NCBI GenBank assembly: GCA_034698045.1
Contig: JAQGAU010000256.1
Location: 1-32,945 of the forward strand
Reading direction: 5' to 3'
Source: Paramacrobiotus richtersi
Taxonomy: Eukaryota > Tardigrada > Eutardigrada > Parachela > Macrobiotidae
Length of the DNA: 32,945 bases
Positions 10,069 through 21,156 of the stretch are shown one piece after another (position 1 is the stretch's first letter; each line of letters opens with the position of its first letter). The notes under the pieces were generated by a model, which did not search any database, was not told the DNA's origin, and saw only the letters and a list, made by a program, of their open reading frames with translations. The position numbers were made by a program, and so were the translations under genes.

Positions 10069-10478
10069 TGAACCAAAACCATGTAACGTTTGTATACTTG
10101 CTCGAGCTGATAGTTGTACCTGTAATGCCATTGCCAGCTTGTGCTATTATCTGAAAATCAAGACGGAGAAGTGGGAAAACATAAAGCGAAATGAGCGGAT
10201 ATGCAAACACTGTCAGGTCCACGTGGGCAAAATCCACGCCATGTCCCAGCTGCATCCGCATTTACCATCCCGTGAGTTATTTGTGCAAAGGCTGACCATT
10301 TCGCATCCGGATCAGTGCGAATATGTGCAACGCTTCTTTGAGTGCTGACAGGATCGACGGCTTGGATCGGGACGTTCTTGCCGTTGGTAACTATGTTCAG
10401 CGGCTTTTGGAGGAAGTAATGAAATGCTATCCTGGACGACTGATACTGGCCGAGGAAATGTTTTACTATACGACATGA
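10069..10478 (+). pseudogene. Candidate small secreted cysteine-containing protein, frame-broken
   Basis: From ATG 10069 the frame gives a short N-terminus and then a hydrophobic run (FVYLLELIVVPVMPLPA), typical of a signal peptide. It closes about 28 codons in. An overlapping second frame (open to 10348) is rich in charge and has spaced cysteines (RICKHC, PDQCEYVQRFFEC). A third frame (about 10335-10478) reads DRIDGLDRDVLAVGNYVQRL and then EEVMKCYPG before TGA. The three pieces follow one another in order, each shifted in the same direction, and the TATA box lies 140 bp upstream. This fits one short secreted protein gene broken twice, by mutation or by assembly indels. I do not recognise the family, and chance juxtaposition cannot be excluded. 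Confidence 0.35.
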
Positions 10479-11280
10479 TTAGAGGGCGCTATTGCAGCAA
10501 GTTGCATTACTACAACTACTGCATATATACATGATATACCGCTTGTTATGTGTCTGTTGTGCGCTTGTCTGAACTTCTTTCGCTTTAAGCGAAATTATTT
10601 ACTGTCAGATTGGTTGTTAACAATGTTTACTTCTTGGGTTTGGTTTCGCACTCATTTTCAATTGTTTGGCGAATATTTATTGCTAAGCTAAGCGGTGTCT
10701 GGTCAGAATCGAAGCTGGCAAGCAATATGGATGTTTGCCAATAAATTTCACGAGAGATGCTTACATCCAAATATTTTAACGATATTTACAAATTGTGCAA
10801 GTGTCATGATGTTTTTGTCCGGCTACCGGTACATCAAATCGATCGCAAGAGTGATTCAACTGTTTAACGTAACGATGGGTCAATCGAAGGCGAGAAATAG
10901 CCAGTTGTACTGTACACCATAACCTCTGATCTGCGGTAGCTAAAAATGTACTTCACGGTACCATAAGCTCTTTGACCACAAGCCTGTGAGGAGTATATCT
11001 CGAATCACTAATCCTCCTAACATTAGAACGCGGTCATTGCTTATCACAATCAATCACTAACGCTTAAGGACATACACCAGCGTCTTCCGTGCTGCCTCTT
11101 GGCTGGCATGTCTCTTCAGTTAACCCAACAGAGCAACGTGCTGTAAGGATCCAACTGTCAACTCTTGTGTTGAACCAATCCCACAATCATCAGGCAATAC
11201 TCAGATCTTGAAAAATCGCGCAAGTATGCGGTAATTTCTTGTTACGGCTACGCGCGGTTGCATGTCGGCTCGGATATTGT
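10479..11280. other. No gene recognised
   Basis: AT-rich in the first half. A 75-codon frame at 10695-10922 has no recognisable motif or splice context. Confidence 0.4.
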
Positions 11281-12793
11281 TCAACACGGTCTGCCGATCC
11301 ACCAGAAGTCCCGTGTCCAGTCTAGATCGCAAGCACCCATTTGTCGGCCAGTAGCAGGACTTCGACGTCTGGCTGTCTTTTTCCAGACGGAAAACGCTTT
11401 AAAAGCTAGGAAACGGCATTCAGGTCGGAGCGCTGTCACCCGGTAGGACCCTGTGGGAAAACTTATCCAACGCAAAATCACCAGCATCTGGGTGAGTGGC
11501 GTCCAGCAGTTGTCCCGGCACGACGCAAAGCGGTACACAACGCCATAATTGGTGGTCTCGGGGCACGTGTAAGGCGGTGTGGAGACAACAAGGATGCGGC
11601 GGGTATATGCCGACGTTTGAATCACGTCCCGCACGCGGCACACTCCACGGAGACTGGCGTGCTGGAATTTGGTCAAACACAACAAATCTGTGGCAGAATG
11701 GTCGGATAACTCGGATTACGGTGTAATGGCTGGATGTCGCCGCGCTGAAATGGCGTTGTAGGGGAGGGAAACTGACGATCTCTAGGGTATCGGCCGCCAA
11801 TGTTCCGCAGTGTGAGCAGCAGCAGCTCCTAAAGAGCGAATGGTACAGTACACTAAGGATCGCTTGACTACGTACTGGGTCAGTGTTTTGGTACATAACG
11901 AGCAGTTTCGGCTAAGTTGGGGTTACTTCAGCGGGCGAATAATCCACTCGCAAACTCAGATCCAGCTTCTGACGATTTCTGGTAGATCGTGCTGTACCCA
12001 ACCGATATATAACTATTCTTTTTCGACAACTATGTAAAGAACTAGCCGATCCAACCACAGGACTCGAAAATTCAACCGTTCTCCCTAACTAGCACGGAAA
12101 TACAACTTCCCCTCTAAATTTGTTCGCTCCATATACCTGCCTAGATTTCTCGAACCGGAACGTATCGCAGCCAGTAAAAACCTTGCCACTTACCAGGGAC
12201 TGATGACACGGGATCTTGATGCCGCGGCTAGCCAAATTCATCACCACCGAATGTCCACATACACTAGCCCCTTGGAAACTCATCATCATGGCGGCCATTA
12301 TGTAGCTATGCTGTTGTACGCAGTGCGCTTTAAAGATTTCAGTTATCGGATCATCCTACGGAAGAGCAGTAGGCTGACGGGGAAGCATCACCAGATTTCC
12401 GAAAAAACGGTCGTTAGTGACGAGCAGACGATCCAAACACTCCTCGGTGGACCTCTTTCGATGTCCACCTTGAATCCTTTCAGCTCACGGTCTGCCAAAG
12501 CGACCATGCCAAAGTCGTCAAGGAGCCCGTCTGTATTCCGCTTCCAGGGGATCTCCGGCTGAAGACGCAGCAGCAGCTCCGCCAGTCCTTCCTCGGTTCC
12601 CGCCGACGATTTCTTCTGCCCCCGGTTCCTTGTCATTCCTGCATAAGGTCCAGCATGCCTCCAAGGACTCGACGTAACTGCGATGGTACACATGGTCGAA
12701 AGGAATCAATGCTGGTCCCGACTGCACAGTTCCCCCACAATAGTGACTATTGTGACAATAAACAGCAAGTCCATCAGTAACCAAATCGATCAC
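11281..12793 (-). pseudogene. Degenerate minus-strand coding remnants, unknown family
   Basis: Several adjacent minus-strand frames have protein-like composition and follow one another with frame changes. At 12793-12518 the reading includes SGPALIPFDHVYHRSYVES; at 12693-12388 it includes PWKRNTDGLLDDFGMVALAD and SVWIVCSSLTTVFSE; and at 11896-11281 overlapping frames include LEIVSFPPLQRHFSA and RRILVVSTPPYTCPE. None is long enough or motif-bearing enough to name. The pattern (consistent strand, GC-richer than flanks, repeated breaks) fits an old pseudogene or retrocopy. I give it low confidence. Confidence 0.25.
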
Positions 12794-13180
12794 GCTGCAC
12801 TTACGAAGTGCCCGTCATCTCCGTGCAGGTTACGCTGTTCCATTCAATTCTGCGCCACTGAAGGCGCTGTGAGAAATCTCATTGTCAGTAACGACGAGGA
12901 GAAAGCGACGAAGAAACGACAGATTTTAAAAAAAATGGAAAATGTCTGGAAGTAAAGCGATATCCCTTCTGCAAACTGCTGCAACCAAACCCGTTGGTTG
13001 TAGGCATATTGTAGACTGTAGCTTAAGCGCTGTTCAAATATTACGTAACTTTAGAGGGTGGCGCTGGAGGAGTGAGACTTAGGATTCGTTACGTTCGTTA
13101 TACTCCAAATTTGAGCCAAAAATCTTTGAATTTTACATGAGTACAGTCCCAAATGTTAAAGTCTATGAGTGGCAATAGTC
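12794..13180. other. No gene recognised
   Basis: Short open frames only, leading into the minisatellite. Nothing can be assigned. Confidence 0.4.
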
Positions 13181-14127
13181 CCCCGTAATCCGTAATCTAT
13201 CCCTGGAACCGTAATATATGCCTAGATCGGGAATGCAAACCCGGATCCGGAATACATTCAGTACCCGGAACATATGCTCGAATCCGTAATATATGCCCCC
13301 GTACCCGGAATATATGCCCGGATTCGGGCTGCATGCCCGTACCCGCTATATATATATGCCCGGATCTATAATACATGCTCTTGTAACTGGAATATGTAAC
13401 CGAATTCGGGATACACACCTGTACCCGGAATATATCTCCGGATCCGCAATACATGCCCCCGTAACCGGAAAATATGTCTGGGTTGGGGATACATGACAGT
13501 TTTCGGAATATATGCGCGGATCCGTAATATATGCACCCGTACCCGGAATATACGCCTGGATTCGGGATACATGCCCGTTCCCGCTATATACATGCCCGGA
13601 GCCATAATACACGCCCTTGTAACCGGAATATACGCATGGATTCGGGATACATACCCGTACCCGCTATATATATGCCCAGATCCATAATACATGCCCTTGT
13701 AACCGGAATATTTGCCCGGGTCGGGATATATGCGGTACCAGGAACATATGCTCAGATCCGTAATACATGCTCCCGTAACCGGAATATATGCCCGGATCCG
13801 TAATACATGCTCCCGAAACTGGAATATCTGTCCGGATTCGGGATACATACCCGTACCCGGAAATATATCCCCGGATCCGTAATACATGGCCCAGTAGCCG
13901 GTATATATGTCTGGGTTCGGGATATATGACCGTACCTGCTATATATACGCCCAGATCCATAATACATGCCCCTGTAACAGGAATATATGCCCGGGTCGGG
14001 ATACATGCGGTACCAGGAACATATGCCCGGATCCGTACTACAAGCCCCCGTAACCGGAACATATGCCCGAATCGAGAGTGTATGCCCCTACGCGGACAAT
14101 TTGCCCGGATCCGGGATACTCATGCAG
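13181..14127. repeat. Minisatellite of about 20-bp units, roughly 45 copies
   Basis: Monomers alternate between a GGAATATATGCCCGGATCCG type and a TAATACATGCCCCCGTAACC type, giving a 40-bp dimer. In places a third type (GGATACATGCCCGTACCC) makes a higher-order unit of about 80 bp. Copies vary by point changes and by 1-2 bp length differences. The array lacks stops in several frames on both strands, so long open frames (up to 173 codons) appear, but they simply translate the repeat and I do not call them genes. Each unit contains GGATCC or a near relative beside ATATAT, so single strands could form small hairpins. Confidence 0.92.
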
Positions 14128-15595
14128 CTCCTGCCTGAGTTTGCTGGACCTGTTTTGCAGATGATAAGCGGATGTTGCTATCAAAGAATCGTATGTGGAC
14201 AATTGGAGAAAGAAGACAGAAACAATCGACTCTGCCGTTACTGCAGCATTCTGGAGACGAAGCTCATGCCCTTTCTGCCTGTCTACAGCACCTGTCCACC
14301 ACACGCGAACTGATATTTGCAAGAGTTATGTATAGTTAAGGTGCCAAACGTTTTGGAGTATTTTAAACATTACCGCAACAGCAATGATCGAAGCGCGACG
14401 CTGTATCAATACACGCGTATCTTTGGACAGTTGCCCATAAGGGTTTTGAAGGACGGTCGGGAATTTTTCTCGATGGAGGTTGAGAATAAAAGCTGCCCAA
14501 TTGCAGTTCCGTGTTAATGCTTTGTTTCGTTTAACATTATTCATGAAACGTGCAACTAAAATTTGTGCTTGCTTTTTAGCGTGTTCAGTACTTCCTCGCC
14601 TCGATACGTTAATATATTTACGTACGTACACTCGTGTTCTCATTCTTGTATGTATAGCTTACCCATGCCATTGCAATCGGTCGCCCTGCTGGACGATATA
14701 TGTCAGAGGAATAATTGTTCTTATTGTTACTCATTCGATTGGAAGTGAGTTTGCAGCTTGGTTTGTCACTGGTTCCATGCCGATCACTGAGGAGCAGTGC
14801 ATCGGTCCCTGTATCGCGCACAACAAGAATTCTTGCTGAGTAGGGTTGTGTCTTTCGTGCCTTATGCCCACCAGTAATTATAAGCTAACAGGATACGGCT
14901 TTCCTTAAGCATCGAATAAGTTTAGCTGTTGTTAAGGGCAATGCCGCGTCTGTTCTTGGCACCTTACCTGCGCGCTCAAAGCTGTCTGATAACGAGTTTG
15001 GTTGTTCTTTCAATGTTTAGAATTCTGTGTATGTAGTGTTCCTAGCGGTGGCTTTTGTTGTTATTTCGGCTTTTACGGGGGGAAAAAAGCTAACAGGATT
15101 CGTAGTTAATGGTAGAGCTGATTGCTCGTACTTCACAGCACATACGGGAGAAAGCTGGAAAATTCCCCAACTTCCGAAATATACATACATTGTTTTCTAG
15201 TCATTCGTAGAACGTACGATTCTTATTGCACCGAAGGATGTCTTTATCTGTGTCAGGTGAACCAGCACGGATTAGCCAATGTCTGCCAAGTAGGGATCGT
15301 ACGTCCTCACTGTACGTCATCATCCGTGTAACTGGCTCGGGCCCGCAAGAAGTGGGCGGATCTCAGCTCACCGCCTGTGAGTCACCGGCTATGCACCATA
15401 GGCTTAACATCACCACGTGGCGTCGCGCTATAAACACCGTTTCGCGCTTGGTTAGCCTTGGCCATTCGGAAAATTTCAGTCTTCTAAATATCTACACGTG
15501 TTTTGAAATGTTTGCCTTTTGAGCCGTAGTTACTTCTACCTCTTGACACTTCCTACCGATTTTTCAGTTCTCTGTATTTCACAGCTGTTCGTCCG
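14128..15595. other. No gene confidently recognised
   Basis: A short frame (about 14130-14313) leaving the minisatellite contains RLCRYC and TCPPH, weakly reminiscent of the cysteine motif at the end of non-LTR reverse transcriptases. The stretch at 15122-15522 has mixed short frames with no motif. Nothing else can be supported. Confidence 0.35.
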
Positions 15596-17439
15596 ATGGA
15601 AAGTCCGAGTAAACCCAAAATGAATCAGGCAAGCCATTCAGCAGTACATTCCTACTTTCGGATGGATTTTAGTCATTTCAGCTGTTATTTTTATTTGTCA
15701 CAGCTTGTTCACATTCTGTCGCATTTTCTAGGGAGGGAAAGCCAAGCCTGGTAAATCTGCTACATCAAAGAAAAGTGCTCCTTTGACTCCTCAGCCCAAG
15801 GTATGTGAGCGCTGACAACAGCATGACATGCAGGAAGGAGGCGATGCTGAAAGTTCACTATAATTGAAATGAACTGGAATAACTCGTATCACAGAAACTG
15901 GCGTAGCCTTACTGAAGTGCGACGGCACCATCCCAACGTTGTAATTGTCGATTTTGCAGATGCTCCTCCGCAACGAATGGTTACTAATCAGCCACTCAGT
16001 ACGCCAACCAAGTCCAAGGCTCTCCCTCGCAACACCCCATCTAAACAGGACAAAACCCAGACTTTTGGTACCCCATCTAAAAAGCCCCAAGGCACTCAAT
16101 CCAAGCCAGCTATGGGAGCTGTGAAGTTGAGAGCTAATGAAGCATCTACTGTCAAGTCCAAACTGCCATTCACTGCTCCGAAGACTGTAAACGGGAAACC
16201 AGGTGGGAAATGTTGGCATGCGTTCATTATGGTGGTAGTTAAACTATTCAGTGTATTTCACAGGAATGCTGCCAAAGAAGAACATCCGCAGTCCCCGTAT
16301 TCTTGACTTTAAGCAAGGATCATCCGGCTCAGGGGGCAACAGCTCCTGCCACCAGGGTGCCTTGGATCCGCCTGCTGTGATGAAGCCAGTTCAGAACCGT
16401 GTTGGAACGAAGCCGACCAGCGAGGAGGTAAGATGCATGGCGAACTGTACTGATAGTTCTGATCGATGTGCAAACGACGTTATTTTCTTTTTCGTGGAGA
16501 GATTGGTCGTAGTTAGACTGTTTTACATGTGAATACTCACTTTGTACTGTAGATCCTGATCGTCGTAAGCTGTGCTTTGACTGTGCTACTAAATTGTGAA
16601 ATTATTTACGCGCTACCGAATACCTTTCCCAAATTAATACCTTTCCCAAATTAAAACCTTTCCCAGTGGTAAATTCCGACGTTTGGTTGTAAGAAGATGT
16701 TCGTAAACACTAAACAGTGACATGTAAACGGAACTAGATAGTCTGTTAGCGGATCGAAGTACCCGTACAGTGCTATAGGACAGCAACCTGGTATGCTCGC
16801 AGTTAGCCTCAGCCCTCGTGTTTATGAAAAACAATGTAATCGTGGCTGTTGGTGTTTCAGGTGAGTGCGGGACATCAATCCATGGAGGAAGCTCAGTCGA
16901 CGGCGGGATTTGACGTAGTCGGAATGCATGGTGTAGTCGCCAAGGATATTGCGCTTGTCGAGGCTGAGCCGGACTCCAGTTCACTTGCTGCAGAGGCGTC
17001 TGAAGAACAGAAGATCGAACTGTCTGAGAAGCTGAATCATGGCACAGTTGAGCTGGAATCTGCGCAAGAGAAATTTTGGGGAAGTTATGAGAGTGTTATG
17101 GGGCTAAAAATCGCGGAGAATAACCAAATGAAAGAGGAACTGGATAAGGTCAAAGTGGAAGAACAAGAGGTCTGCACGCGGAAACTCCAAAAGAAACTCG
17201 ACAAAAAGACCGCGGAAAAGACAGAATGGTTGCTGAGAAGGAATTTTGGGCCGATTTGCATAGGTAACTGCAGCTGCAAATGATCTGCTTTCGTTCACTC
17301 TTGATGGTTACTGACGGGAGCATTCAGTGCCGATAGGTGATTGTACAAATTGTTTCTGAGTCTTTGGTTTGCTAGGAGCCACGTGTCTTACTTGGACGAT
17401 TTGTTTAAGAAATCAAAGGAGGAAGCGGAAAGTCGATAA
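15596..17439 (+). CDS. Six-exon gene: basic Ser/Pro/Lys-rich N-terminus and C-terminal coiled coil
   Basis: Proposed exons are 15596-15628, 15732-15800, 15960-16202, 16264-16427, 16861-17263 and 17376-17439, with TAA at 17437. The N-terminal half is basic and full of TP/SP sites (TPTKSKALPRNTPSKQDK, TFGTPSKKPQG), like proteins that bind microtubules or chromatin. Exon 5 encodes about 100 residues of charged heptad-like helix (AENNQMKEELDKVKVEEQEV). Exons 3-4 and 4-5 join in matching phases. Two joins do not: exon 2 ends in phase 0 while exon 3 needs one more base, and near 17218-17222 the frame must shift by one base to reach EKEFWADLHR and the final KKSKEEAESR. Either small indels or a missed micro-exon explain this. 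The segment EKEFWADLHR followed by FKKSKEEA slightly resembles the start of the TACC coiled coil; I treat that as a hint only. Confidence 0.55.
15629..15731 (+). other. GC-AG intron
   Basis: The donor reads CAG/GCAAGC, the strong consensus seen in minor GC-AG introns, and the acceptor reads TCGCATTTTCTAG. Removing it joins MESPSKPKMNQ to GGKAKPGKSATSKK in phase 0. Without splicing the frame soon meets a stop after the intron. Confidence 0.55.
16619..16665. repeat. 17-bp tandem repeat, 2.8 copies
   Basis: AATACCTTTCCCAAATT is repeated at 16619-16635 and 16636-16652, with a partial third copy. It lies in the intron between exons 4 and 5 of the coiled-coil gene. Confidence 0.85.
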
Positions 17440-17824
17440 GCCCAGAAATAACCGTTTGCCTTGGACCATCAGTTAGATATTTCAAATCGACGTTCCGAGT
17501 TTCATCAGTATCCTAGCACATCTTCCTACAGGAAAACGATTACTTTGATTCCTTTTTCTGGTTAGCCTAATAATTTGGCATAGAAATTTCCCGTTTACTG
17601 TTTTCTGGAATGCCTTACGGTTCTTTCTCATCCGTTTTTCTAGATCGTAATTTACATCCACGAACGCTATGCTCGTTTTAGTCAGCATGCTAGCGCGTTG
17701 CCACCTGTCGGATACCGATTACGAAAGTTTCGTGTAATATTTACACTCGTATGCTTTTTCTTGTATCCCTTGCGATGACTCTGTATTTCCGATGCGGTTT
17801 TTAAATTAAAGTTACAATGTTCAA
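17440..17824. other. 3' flank of the coiled-coil gene and 5' flank of the hAT remnant
   Basis: No gene is seen. The stretch becomes AT-rich towards 17800. No terminal inverted repeat of a hAT element could be located by eye, so the 5' limit of the transposon is undefined. Confidence 0.35.
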
Positions 17825-19137
17825 TTGTTATTGCACACTGCGGACCATCATAACAACGCATGTGGTCACCAAAACCAAATGATTGATTCTACATCTCTCG
17901 ACAAGGCGTGCTTCCGGTCTACGATCAGCTCCGCCTGGGGGACCGACAGCATAAGCGGCGAATCCACCGAAGTGCACAGAGTGATCACTGATGCTACTGC
18001 CTTAGCGGCATTCTTCCAGACGTCTGGCACGCGTACGGCTGAGCTTGAAAAGGTAGCGTTGGCTAACGCTTACAAAGTGCGACGGATGCCGAAGTATTTT
18101 GAAGTACGGTTTGCCCAGTTCACCGAGACGCTACTTGTATCAATCTTGACCTCTTGGCGCGCGCTTGTGAAATACATGAAAAAGGCGAAGATTCCAACAA
18201 ACCGGCGCGAGACGGATATCTGAAGAATCTGACTGATATAAACCGGCTACGACGGCTGTGCTTTCTTGCGGATGTTTTGACTGTGTTTTCTCGTTACCAG
18301 AAGCAGATACAGTCTAACTCTCTCACACTGTTTGATCTTCAAAAGCAAACGGAAGGGATTAGTGACAGCCTGAGTCGTTTACTCCGCGAGCCCCTGCTAA
18401 GTGGATGGGAGAGTCTTTTGCAGTCGAAGCTGCAAAATCAAGATGGTTGCCTAACATTGTACGGTGTTGAGCTCTGGGAAAAAGAACGTCGGACTACCAA
18501 GCGCCATCAGTACGCGCCCCAGGTTCGCAATTTTGCAGACATTCGGCCAGATATTGTCGCTTCGCTGCGCAGCTACGCATCCGATTGTATGAGTGTCGAT
18601 AATGCTTTGCCGTCAGCAACAGCACCGTTGCAGAAACTGGACAAACACGCCACGAGTGCCGCGCTCAAAACTTGTCATAACTGGATTGTGCCTGACCTTA
18701 GCATGCGAGAATTTGGACTGGCGTACTACGAACTTGCTCGTAAGCTCGAAGGCAAGGATATGACAAGCAGAGAGGTCTTAAAGGTCGCTTTACGCGAAGA
18801 AGGAACTCGACCGGTAGCAGTTGCTGTGGCACGAATAATCGCTGCCGTCCCTCATTCCTGCGATGTCGAGAGGCTGATTTCAGCTTATAGTCGCCTTAAG
18901 TCCGACGACAGGTCATCATTATCCGCAGAGCACATTATGGACTATTTGCATGTTCAGGTGAACATGCCGCCATTGGCTGACGTCGACTTTCGTCCAGCTC
19001 TGAAGTACTGGCTTGCCGACAAGAAAAGACAACCACGCGATGCGCCCAGCAAGAGTAGTGCATTCTTTGTTGGTGTGTTTAAGGAGGCAGCAGAGAAAGC
19101 CAGCCAAAAGAGCCCGAGTTCCGAAGTTCAGTTTTAA
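17825..19137 (+). mobile_element. hAT-superfamily DNA transposon transposase, 5'-truncated and frame-broken
   Basis: Two overlapping frames (17825-18223 and 18154-19137) read as one protein. The first carries RRMPKYFEVRFAQFTETLL and SILTSWRALVKYM, the pattern of the hAT core just before the insertion domain. The second continues with a helical region and ends in the hAT C-terminal dimerisation region: VPHSCDVERLISAYSRLKSD, then LSAEHIMDYLHVQVNMP. The frame change falls at about 18180-18223. The usual N-terminal BED finger and the first catalytic part are not found, so the gene is truncated as well as broken. The last stop is TAA at 19135. An AATAAA at 19248-19253 could be its poly(A) signal. 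Terminal repeats and the 8-bp target duplication were not found by eye. Confidence 0.85.
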
Positions 19138-19247
19138 GGTTAAAATTACCTACTTTGGTCACAAGCTGTCGATCGTTTGTTTTACGTTTTCAGTAGTATC
19201 AGAGGATAAAATAAGTATGTGATCGCCCGTGAAAAACAACAACAGCA

Positions 19248-19253
19248 AATAAA
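19248..19253 (+). terminator. Possible poly(A) signal of the hAT transposase
   Basis: AATAAA lies 111 bp after the transposase stop codon, in the expected orientation. Assigned by position and motif only. Confidence 0.4.
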
Positions 19254-21014
19254 ATATGCGTGATATCAAACACTGCTTGCCTGAACTCTGACCGAAGCAA
19301 AAACTGTGATCAGTTAACCTCAAATTTGTCTACAACGCGTACAAATCAGTCGAAATTTTGAAACTGTGCTCGCGTAAATTCCGAAGATTTTTGGCTCTGT
19401 ATCGTTGCATCGGAGCACCTGTCCTGTCACAGTCCTGAACCGTTGTAAGTGCTCATACGTGCGGCAAGTGTGAATTTTGCCATAATGTAATGTGGTCTCT
19501 GTCTGACTGATTTGCTAATGTGTTGCTACCATGTTTAACACAGTAGGACAGACATGCTCTTCAAACCACCTACGGATCTTCTCTCGAAAGAATAGTCATA
19601 ATGCTTAACTAATTTTGCAGAGGATACGATGCCGCATGGCTTCATGCTCAAGATCTAAGCCGATTCTCTGGTGAACACCTTTCCCCGGCAGCGCCGTACC
19701 CAACGGCAGCATCCAGTCGTTGTTCGCAATCGGGTTTACTGGTATCGGGATATATCGGTCGCGATATCAGTGTATGATACGGACGATGCGACCGCGCTGT
19801 ACCGCTCTGCTTCCTGTCTTTACAAGTCCTGGACACCAAAGACTCGAGTACCGCTGTTCTACTGTCATCGCGTTCGAGAGCCGACCGGCCCGGTTGCTGC
19901 AGTGCATTCTGGCGGGAAAGGGGCTGGCGACTCTGGAGATGTGGCTGTTGACCGAAGAATGGGACTACTTTCGTGTTAACTCGTCCGATTCGGTTAACGT
20001 CTTGTGTAAAGCTTCCGCGGCACTGGCGGGAATCGACTATTAAGTCATCTGAAAGGATGGCAGTGCTGACATCAACTTCGACAAGATCATGTCACTACGA
20101 CAACGACTCTAGAACTGTACGTTTGTTTTTATACCCGACAGAGTTCGATTTGTTCCACCAGTAAAAGAGGGCTTTTATCTTTGTAACAGGAAATGGGGTT
20201 TGCGCGTTCGCTTTGGCATGTGAACGGCCACTTTTCCAGATTTTGTTCATCATCATTTTTTGCACACTCAAAGAGAGAATAGCGGGTTTCGCTTTTAACA
20301 ATCAGATTTCAGTTTGTACTTTCGCCGTTGCTAGCTGGTCAGACAGCGATCGCAGAGATCTGAAGATCCACGCCAAAAGCACTAGCTTTTGCGTAGAAGC
20401 TGGCACGAAGCATCTTACACTCTGACAGAGTAGTTTATTCAAGCGACTGATTAGCGTCTTGTTATTCTTTTTGGTCCACGGATCAGGCCCGCGATGGCTC
20501 GGGAATCGTACTTACCAATTATGGATAAAGGCGAAACAGAAAATCAGTGCGTCTGTGCTAAGTTAGCCGGAGAAAGTTTAGTTTAACTGGTTGAAATGCA
20601 CAGCGCAGTTAATCAACAATAGTTTGACCGTATTATCTTGTGCCAATGGGTTTTCCAACTTCCGTGCTGTCAAAACATGTACACCGACCTGAAAGCCCAG
20701 GACAAAAAATATTACCATTGTTACTACATTTCCACGTCATTAGCCACGGGACAGATTAAAGGTCAAATCTAATAAAAAAATGAATCCGCAGCAAGTATCG
20801 TAAAAACAGCCGGAGCGGTCGCGAGCGGGGTTTCTTCGTAGAACGTGTCGTGCTGACTAGATCGTCAGTGTGTGCGTCATAAGCTGCACTGATACCGTCC
20901 AGCAGGGTGTGGACATTTTGCGTGCTCGAATTGTTAATATTTGTTCTTATCACGCACCTTTTAGTCACTTTTCTTCCGCCCCTCTGTTGAGAATACCCCG
21001 TCGTTGTTTACCGA
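19254..21014. other. Mostly unassigned; weak coding-like piece at 19720-20043
   Basis: A frame ending at TAA 20041 reads RLLQCILAGKGLATLEMWLL and then TEEWDYFRVNSSDSVNVL. It looks protein-like but has no motif I can name, and the overlapping frame at 19671-19979 is equally open. The rest of the stretch shows nothing. If the 19720-20043 piece is coding, it is an isolated remnant. Confidence 0.25.
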
Positions 21015-21156
21015 AGATCTGCTAACGATTAACCGTATCTGAGCGCTGACCTTTCCTGTTTGGTACAAGGTTCAGCATACGAAGAAAGTGGTAGCTGGTC
21101 TGTGAAAAAGTATCCGTATAATATATCCATTTGGCGGGTATTTCAGAATTTTGCAG
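21015..21156 (+). pseudogene. Fragment of a GPCR paralogue (TM3 end to TM4), dead
   Basis: Aligns to 22558-22705 of the receptor exon 1: CTAACGATTAACCGTATCTGAG matches CTGACGATTAACCGGATCTGGG, and CTGACCTTTCCTGTTT is shared exactly. The tryptophan codon after the NRI triplet has become TGA, and further breaks follow. The exon end TTTTGCAG is kept, but the donor GTAAGT has become GTTTTTT. It is in the same orientation about 1.5 kb upstream of the intact gene, so it marks an old tandem duplication. Upstream transmembrane parts are no longer recognisable. Confidence 0.75.

Noticed and set aside
10139..10348. KWENIKRNERICKHC segment as the C-terminal cysteine motif of a non-LTR reverse transcriptase
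   Set aside because: The required downstream His and Cys are not at the expected spacing, and no RT motif is nearby. The TATA box and signal-peptide context make a secreted protein more likely.
13366..13887. 173-codon minus-strand frame with a repeated MYYGSG motif, and other long frames in the array
   Set aside because: It is a direct translation of the minisatellite. Frames are open on both strands and show no codon-position signal or splice or start context.
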